Assembly: GCA_000697665.1 (NCBI GenBank)
Contig: KL197709.1
Location: forward strand, 1,735,791 to 1,799,790
DNA: 64,000 nt
From: Jaapia argillacea MUCL 33604
Taxonomy: Eukaryota > Basidiomycota > Agaricomycetes > Jaapiales > Jaapiaceae
Direction: 5' to 3'
Shown: in pieces, positions 58,044 to 64,000 of the stretch
Layout: every line of letters starts with the position of its first letter
Numbering within the stretch: the first letter of the stretch is position 1
The notes under the pieces: generated by a model
What the model was told of the DNA's origin: nothing
Databases searched by the model: none
Seen by the model: only the letters and a program-made list of their open reading frames with translations
Program-made: the position numbers and the translations under genes

Positions 58044-58618
58044 TAGCTCGCCGTCATCCAACTAGAATATGAAAACCTCGGCAAGCCCGGAGGAGAAGGT
58101 GACGACCGCGAACACCACCAACGCCGCTGCCCCATTGCCTATATGCCACTGTCTATGACGGACCCCCGTGTAAGTATCGTGGATTCTTTGTGAGCCGTGA
58201 TGCCAAAGTATCCTTTTTCGCTTGTGTTGTTGCTGTTTTTGTTGGGGGAGTTGGTTTTGGTGGGGGCGAGGAGATGAGGGTTGAGGGGGTTGCGATGATG
58301 AGTTTGGGCACATTGCTATGCTGGGTTTATAACGACATTTCTATGGCTGGGGGTTGGTGGTTTGGGATTGTGATTGGGATTGGGAGAGGTGGTCTGGATG
58401 TGTTTGTTGAGGGAACGAGATTTGTGGACGACGGTGGCTTGATAGCTTGTCAGGGCCGGTGTGGGAGATCTGGACGGGGATCTAAGGCGACGTTGGAGAG
58501 GTCGATGGGGTTTTGTTTCATGCCTATGGCACACGTATACCTATTTTTCTTTGACATTTATCATTTTACCTTTTGCACGTCAGATCGACCTTACATACAT
58601 TGTGAACGTTTCCTTTGA
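58044..58618 (+). other. Exon-like stretches, gene structure unresolved
   Basis: About 58044-58171 reads LAVIQLEYENLGKPGGEGDD, RREHHQRRCPIAYMPLSMTD-type residues and PR, with an acceptor-like atgtag before it and a GTAAGT donor after it, which is strong exon character. From 58190 a frame encodes a hydrophobic, Gly-rich protein (VSFFACVVAVFVGGVGFGGG; GWWFGIVIGIGRGGLDVF) to a stop at 58618, and AATAAA follows at 58634. I could not join these, nor the small gene at 57240, into one convincing gene; the sequence between 57658 and 58043 has stops in all frames. Confidence 0.3.
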
Positions 58619-58753
58619 ATTGTATAGAATGAAAATAAAGCCTTTCATGAGCACGATATATGCATGGACAGGAAACGAAAATCTAATAGAGTACATAAAG
58701 AGTACAACGTTCTTCATGATCTACAACTCAAAGTACATGTCGACAGTCCACCT

Positions 58754-59806
58754 CTACTCTTTCTTGAAAATATCAGACCAGACGACCCTCAACTCCTCCA
58801 ACGTGGAGACAACGACCAATTTGTCGTCCTCCTCAGCATCAACCCCACTCCCACCATCCAACCGTTCATTGTCAATCTCCCTAATCCTACCACCTTCTAC
58901 AATCTCCAAGCCATGTTCGCTAAAATGGACACAGCGAGACCAGCCTGCACGTTTGGCTGCTTCTACGTTGGCGCGGTTGTCGTCTATGAAGAGGGATTTT
59001 TGGGGGGTTGTTTGTGCGATCTGGAGGGCCTTTGTTGGGGGATAATGTGAGACGAGAAGGGAATGGGTAAATGAGGGAAGGGGAATGAGTACCTGGTCGT
59101 AAAACTCTTTTTCTGGTTTGCAGTAAAAGTTGGGTTGGGCGTAATCGCAGTATACTAGGCCTTCTATTAGGTCGTCGATGCCGAGGATCCGGAGGACTCG
59201 TTGTGCGTGCTATTTCAAGAGAGCGTGTTATATAACGATGGGTTGAGGGTAAATGGAAGAATGGACTTACTGTGCGGTAGGCGTTCGTCAATGCCCAAAC
59301 ACGGACCCTTGTGCGATCGATATCCTCGAATAGTTTTCGGAGGCCGGGGTCTGGTTTGATCATTTCTTCAAGGGGAAGAGATCCATCGCATTTCGCATCA
59401 AAGTCGAATGGATCTATGACGATTCAAAGTATGGGGCGCCTTGGTCAGTAAAGACCATGTTGGACACCAAAAGAAAAAGGATTACTTTACCAATGTCGTG
59501 ATGACGGACGAGACCTCGAATGGCAAGACCGTACTGGGCGTAATAGCGGAGATGGAGTTCGGAGGCTTCGTGTTGGTCAAACCCCATCTGCAGGAAATAA
59601 CCTGGGGGGTGTTAGAGGGTGAGATGGGGGGTGGGGAGGTGGGACAGACCGAGGATGCGTTTGCCCATTGCCTGAGAGATCTTCGAGCTCGCCGAATACA
59701 GCGTGTTGTCAATGTCGAACCACACGACTAGCCGCTCGTCCTGGGGTGCCCCGTTGACTTGCGTGGTCACGCCATTGATATGCACGGCAGCTCCGTTGAC
59801 TTGCAT
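58754..59806 (-). CDS. SDT1: HAD-family pyrimidine 5'-nucleotidase (SDT1/PHM8-like)
   Basis: This is a haloacid dehalogenase-superfamily hydrolase of the pyrimidine 5'-nucleotidase type, cytosolic, releasing phosphate from UMP/CMP-like substrates. The first exon encodes MQVNGAAVHINGVTTQVNGA and motif I VVWFDIDNTLYSASSKISQA (both catalytic Asp present). Following exons give MGFDQHEASELHLRYYAQYG, LAIRGLVRHHDIDPFDFDAK, motif II VRVWALTNAYRTHAQRVLRI, then GIDDLIEGLVYCDYAQPNFY, the Lys motif CKPEKEFYDQALQIAQTT, and motif IV NPSFIDDNRANVEAAKRAGW. The end is VWSDIFKKE. The length is about 280 residues with four introns. An open frame continues upstream of 59806 to 60091 but gives no family sequence. 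Confidence 0.9.
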
Positions 59807-60165
59807 GGTTGTGGTATAGATGGACACGTTGGTGGTGCAAGTGTGAAAGTGATGACACAAAGATATGACACATGCTACTATCACGTGAATAACCCTAACC
59901 TCGATATGGCCTGCATCCAATCGGGGAACGCCGAAGGATAGAGCAGCACACCCCGCCCAGCAGCGCTCAACGTCAAGACTATCCTCAAGACCGACATAGT
60001 GAGTATTGCCCGCCCATTTTACTGTGCCAGCATGCTCTGGGAGGTGTCTACGGTGCATCTGTCCCTTTGGATCGAGCGAATGGAGCGACAAACAGGGTGG
60101 ATGGCTCCAGTCACCTCCAGATGCACTTGGCCACTTGGGTAACTTCAGCTAACGCCCCCTTACAG
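59807..60165 (+). promoter_or_regulatory. Divergent promoter and 5' UTR intron of RPL6
   Basis: This gap separates the SDT1-like start from the RPL6 start. The RPL6 ATG follows directly after ccccttacag, and a strong donor GTGAGT lies at 59999. A 5' UTR intron of about 167 nt (59999-60165) ending right at the start codon is therefore likely, as in many ribosomal protein genes. Confidence 0.55.
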
Positions 60166-60840
60166 ATGGCCCGCACAAAGCAAGACACACCCGCCACCAA
60201 AGAAGTCAAGGTCGGCGGCGACAAGAACGGCTCCACCCGCCTCATTCCCACATCCAAAGCCCCCCGTTACTACCCAGCAGAAGACGTCCACCAACCAAAG
60301 AAATCACGAAAAGTCCCTAAACCATCCAACCTCCGCTCATCCATCACTCCCGGTACCGTCTTGATCTTGCTCGCTGGCAGGTTTAGGGGAAAGCGGGTTG
60401 TCTTCTTGAAGCAGTTGGAGAGCGGCCTTTTGTTGGTCACTGGCCCTTACAAGGTTAATGGCGTCCCTCTGCGACGAGTTAGCCAGGCCTACGTTATCGC
60501 TACCTCCACCAAAGTTGACTTGGGCGACTTCAAGGTCTGTCTTTTTTCTCCGATTTCCCTTTTTCCTTGGGTCCTCAAATCGGAATAGGTCAATACCAAG
60601 ATCAACGACGCTTACTTTGGCAAATCAAAAGCCAAGGGTTCCGTCTCAGCAGAACACGAGTTCTTCGAGGATGGAAAGGCAAAGGAGAAGGAGGCTTTCC
60701 CCGAATCAAAGGCTGCAGATCAAAAGGAGGTTGACAAGGCCGTCATTGCTGGTATCAAAAAGACCGAGCATTTGGCAAAGTACTTGAAGGCCACTTGGGG
60801 GTTATCCAAGGGTCAGTTCCCTCATAGTATGGCGTTCTGA
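60166..60840 (+). CDS. RPL6: 60S ribosomal protein L6 (eL6)
   Basis: This is eukaryotic large-subunit protein eL6, 206 residues in two coding exons joined by a 54-nt intron (60535-60588, donor GTCTGT). It begins [20 protein letters not shown] and has the basic [20 protein letters not shown]. The core then reads [60 protein letters not shown] and KVDLGDFK. After the intron come [40 protein letters not shown] and the C-terminus [23 protein letters not shown]. These are the standard eL6 segments. It is divergent from the nucleotidase and convergent with the amine oxidase. Confidence 0.96.
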
Positions 60841-61180
60841 TTCTGTGGCTGGGGTGGATTGGATTAGAGGGAGATAGAGGTTGAGGGAACCCCCCGCTTT
60901 GGTGGTCGTACTCGTACTCGTCATCCTCTTACTTTTGATTCGTTGGGTGGGCGGTTGGGGTCGCTTCCTTCTATGCTATGCTTTGCGTCGTCGTACTTCA
61001 TGACCACCATTTGTCCGTCTATGCTATGATGACAAAAACATCCCATGATCTCGCATCCATGGCGAGTTGTATTTTCGAGGTGCATCCGACGAAATGGCAC
61101 GGTAGCCAAACAAGGTGGACAGTAACCAAGTTTCATATTCAACGCAACACAGGTATTCGAACAAGTACCCCAATTCCACT
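60841..61180. other. Convergent intergenic region, RPL6 / amine oxidase
   Basis: These 340 bp contain both 3' UTRs. No gene or structured element is recognised; a minus-strand open frame (60921-61142) has no family character. Confidence 0.6.
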
Positions 61181-64000
61181 CTAAAACTCCAACTTAATCC
61201 TATGATACAACTCCGCCTCCCTCCTCATCTCCTCAATCCCCATACCCTCCTTAACCTTCCCATCAACCCCAAAAGCAGTCAACCCCCCATACTCAAACTC
61301 TCCCACCTTCTCCGGCACACAATTCTCCGGCTTCACTCCATAATCATCAAAAGTGAACGGAGCGCCGGGTGTGACGGGTGCACGGAGTAAGATGGCGTTG
61401 ATGGATTCGAGAGAGACGTCAGTATCGAAATAGTTGAGAGGTGTTAGGAAGAATGAGGAGGCTGCCATGTTGGTGCGGGTGTTGGGGACGTCTTCGGCTT
61501 GGGGCTGGTCAAATCCATTAGTCAGAGTTAAGAGAGGAGGGAAGGAAATAGGTACCAAGTGGTGCATCCCGACGTTCACCCAAGCAACCAAATCCTCCTG
61601 AGTGATATTCTCCCCATCAAAGAACTTGTGGAAATCCACAACAGGGTCCCCAGGCAAGTTCATATTCCACATACTACTCGAAGTAGGCTCCGTCTCCTTC
61701 CTCTTGGACACCGCAAGGTTATACCTCGCCCAATTCGCATTGTTCAACAGGCGTTTAGAGCCAACCACAGTCTACGATCAAGCGAGGGGAGTTAGAATCC
61801 CGAGCGACATGCTTATGCTGTGAGAAGGGCAACGTACGTTCCGAATCGGCGAATACCCAGGATGAATAGCATACCCCCTAGGGTTCCCCCACGAGTTCTT
61901 CTCCTCACTATTAACAAACGCATATCCACCCTGGAAATTCTCCGGCCAATTCAACAACGCCCCATCCTCATTCTCAATAATCTCTCTATTAATCTTTTGT
62001 TGGATAACTTCCGTTCCCCAATCTTCATCGAGCCACGGGTGCTCGACATGTTCGACGTGAGTCGTAGTGGAGAGGAGAGAGTTGGATAAGCCTGCTACGT
62101 CTAGATCGACCTTGTAGTTGATGACGTGATCGTGGAGGGAACCCACTGTGCAGAGGTTAGGAGTTAGGTCGTGTATGAGAGGAGAGGGAACGAACTGGAT
62201 GTATCACGGATCTGGGAACCGTATCCTGCTTGGAGGGGCTCCCAGTAGCCTCCTTGCAAGTAACCAGAGGCGGATAGGCGGACTTCGATAGTACCATCAA
62301 AGTGGAACATGTAGTCAAACTACAAACAAGCACGCCCATCAGTAAAATTCATGATCCGTCTTCAAGGGACTTACGACTGGAGACAAAACAGAGCGCCACG
62401 ATGTTTAACATGGGCTGTAGTCTGATGCAAGAGTGTGACTTACGATAGTCATAACTGATCAAGTCCACATCAGTCCAAATTCCTCCAACATCAACGAACG
62501 CACTCACTTTCCGACAGTACTGATACTCCTAATGGTCAAGACATACCCTCTAATCGATCCAAATTCGCCATCCATATACCCCGTGTGTCTAGAAATCGGT
62601 CTCCCACTATCCTGTTCGAAAATACAAATCGCGCGATCTCGAGAGATGCTGCCCAGAGGAGAATGGGTTGTGGCAGGGAGGTAGACCGCTTCGTAAGGAC
62701 AGTCGTAGCCTGGGATCATGTCTCGGACAGCTTGGCCCATGCCGAAGAATCGATCGAGCCAGGCGGTTGTGGCTTGCATCGGGTCGTTGCCGGCTAGAAA
62801 ACGGGTTAGTTAGTGCAAGAGGAGGAAATACCTGGGGGCCGTACCGTATTGCGCGAGGGCTTCTTGAGGTGCCAGCTGAACATTAGTAGGTTAGAACGCG
62901 CAACAACGAAACCATGGAGCGAGCGACGGTACCTCGTAGACCAGTCTCTCGTTCTTAAACCTGATATCCCAAAGACTCAATCCCATATCCCTATCGAAAG
63001 TTTAAGGTTAGACGCTAACTGGGTGGAGTGAACCACGAGGCTGACCTGTTGAAACCAAGGTATAATCCCCAACCCATCCAGCTGACATACTGTAACGTCC
63101 TGTCGACCCTGAACCTCAGGCCAGCGAAGGAAACTGAACGAGGTCCTGGGAGATGGTCAAGATCGCGAGGCTCCCCGATACGGTGCCTTGCGCTCCAAGA
63201 AAGGTCTTGTGTATCTCTCTGATCCGGACGATCAGGAAGTCGCTTCAATGTTCCGTTGTGGAAAGCATCCATGAAAGACTCCACCGAAGGGAAAACTTGG
63301 TGGTTATACACAATCTGCCAGAGGGCATATGAGGAACACCGCTTATGTCGATTTGGAATGGACTCACTTTGAGGAGGCTCCATTGAGAAGGATCGGTGCC
63401 GCTGACGTCCACGTAGTGGAAGAAGTTGATCGGGTGCAACCAAGGTCCAGGGATATTTCGTCGCCATGAGACCCACAATCGACGGAAGGAGCCATCGAAG
63501 CTGAACGGAGCACTCGCTCCTGCGATAAGGGTATCGTTGGGCAATCCGAGTGCCACACCGCCAAATAGTTCCTTTTTTGACGTCAAGACATCAGCGAGAT
63601 GACTTGGGATGACGGGGACGATATACCGACCTGAGTGGCCTCGGCTAGAAGGGGCATGTACTTGCCAGCCAAAGGAGTCAGCTCCGTTCCTCGAACGAAG
63701 CCACGGGCATGGTAAGGTATTTCATCGCGATGATAAATGTCCTTGAGTTCCTCCAGGCTTGTCTTTGAGGAAATCGGGAGCGGCCCAACGAGGTAGTCTT
63801 TAATGACAGGAACTGATCCATAATGGACAGTAACCCGCGCGTACTTGTCGGGAGGAGGGATCGTAGAAGGTGAGTTCAAGTATGCAACCGCCGCAGCCTT
63901 TGGTGGCTGATAGACCTCGATAAGGTAGATGAAGTTATCCGTGAGTTCTGCGAGGTCACTTTGAGTCAAATTCAACCCTCTATCCGGAGATTCGAGCCAT
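61181..64000 (-). CDS. Copper amine oxidase (5' end beyond the window)
   Basis: This enzyme oxidises primary amines to aldehydes with release of ammonia and H2O2, using copper and the self-made cofactor topaquinone (TPQ). The order of segments is GLNLTQSDLAELTDNFIYLI, ELTPLAGKYMPLLAEATQ, FHYVDVSGTDPSQWSLLK, RVDRTLQYVSWMGWGLYLGF and LWDIRFKNERLVYELAPQEA. The catalytic-base region is AWLDRFFGMGQAV, then YDCPYEAVYLPATTHSPLGS and AICIFEQDSGRPISRHTGY. The TPQ motif is TVGNYDYLFDYMFHFDG, with Tyr as first residue after Asn. Copper His pair: SLHDHVINYKVDLDVAG; third His: GMHHLPQAEDVPNTRTN. The C-terminus is complete (IEEMRREAELYHRIKLEF). At least a dozen introns, including the tiny exons at the TPQ site. 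The start lies beyond 64000. No signal sequence can be judged. Confidence 0.93.
62375..62376 (-). other. Predicted 2-nt microexon of the amine oxidase gene
   Basis: On the minus strand TC is flanked by tttgtctccag and GTAAGT. Its inclusion completes a CTC (Leu) codon between the 11-nt exon and the next exon, giving NYDY-L-FDYMF as in homologues. Skipping it makes a TGA codon directly after the TPQ motif. The flanking introns are 55 nt (62320-62374) and 67 nt (62377-62443). Confidence 0.7.
62444..62454 (-). other. 11-nt exon of the amine oxidase gene (TPQ codon)
   Basis: On the minus strand TTATGACTATC, with acceptor gatcag before it and GTAAGT after it. It carries the Tyr-Asp-Tyr part of NYDY, including the tyrosine that becomes topaquinone. 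The preceding intron (62455-62507) is 53 nt and splits the Asn codon (AA|T). Confidence 0.8.

Noticed and set aside
59807-60091. N-terminal extension of the SDT1-like protein
   Set aside because: The frame is open, but the HAD domain starts normally after ATG 59806, and the extra sequence overlaps the predicted RPL6 5' UTR intron.

Overview
This window is nuclear DNA of a filamentous basidiomycete, most likely an Agaricomycete. The grounds are very dense genes on both strands, nearly all split by GT-AG introns of about 50-65 nt, short (160-600 bp) intergenic gaps, and protein variants typical of mushroom-forming fungi (DIS3L2-like Ssd1, Zn2Cys6 regulator, Lag1-type ceramide synthase, Agaricomycete-only proteins of unknown function). 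I saw no rRNA, tRNA, CRISPR array, organellar block, or recognisable DNA transposon, LINE or virus-derived element. Exon limits were worked out by eye from splice signals and family alignment from memory; outer gene limits are firmer than each inner junction.

Left third (1-23 kb): the 3' part of UTP15 (rRNA processing), CTNNBL1 (spliceosome), an RBM42-like RNA-binding protein, ribosomal protein uL18/RPL5, Mediator subunit MED17, a Zn2Cys6 transcription factor, a Kre9/Knh1-like GPI-anchored wall protein, ESCRT-III VPS24/CHMP3, the catalytic NAD-isocitrate dehydrogenase subunit IDH2, and a long SSD1/DIS3L2 RNase II-family protein. Middle (23-45 kb): a BTB-domain protein, an Rpr2/Snm1-like RNase P/MRP subunit, a conserved protein of unknown function, glutamine synthetase, an ER J-protein (ERJ5-like), the Pol I factor RRN7/TAF1B, a large disordered coiled-coil protein, the centromeric histone CENP-A, a Gfd2/QIP-like DEDDh-fold protein, ceramide synthase and a fungal kinase-like protein. 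Right third (45-64 kb): RNA exonuclease REX3, AP-1 sigma, VID27, several small or unrecognised genes, an acidic-tailed unknown protein, a degenerate tandem repeat, a pyrimidine 5'-nucleotidase (SDT1-like), ribosomal protein eL6/RPL6, and a copper amine oxidase running off the right edge.

The set is mostly housekeeping: ribosome production and RNA turnover (UTP15, RRN7, RPL5, RPL6, Rpr2-like, REX3, SSD1), splicing and transcription (CTNNBL1, RBM42, MED17), trafficking (VPS24, AP-1 sigma, VID27) and nitrogen metabolism (glutamine synthetase, amine oxidase, nucleotidase). There is no evident gene cluster or defence island. Many pairs are divergent and share short promoters.

The most striking signal is in gene structure, not gene content. 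The copper amine oxidase appears to need an 11-nt exon and a 2-nt exon to encode its cofactor motif, IDH2 has an 18-nt exon at its substrate-binding motif, AP-1 sigma has a 17-nt exon and a GC-AG intron, and the Zn2Cys6 factor has a 27-nt exon inside its zinc cluster.
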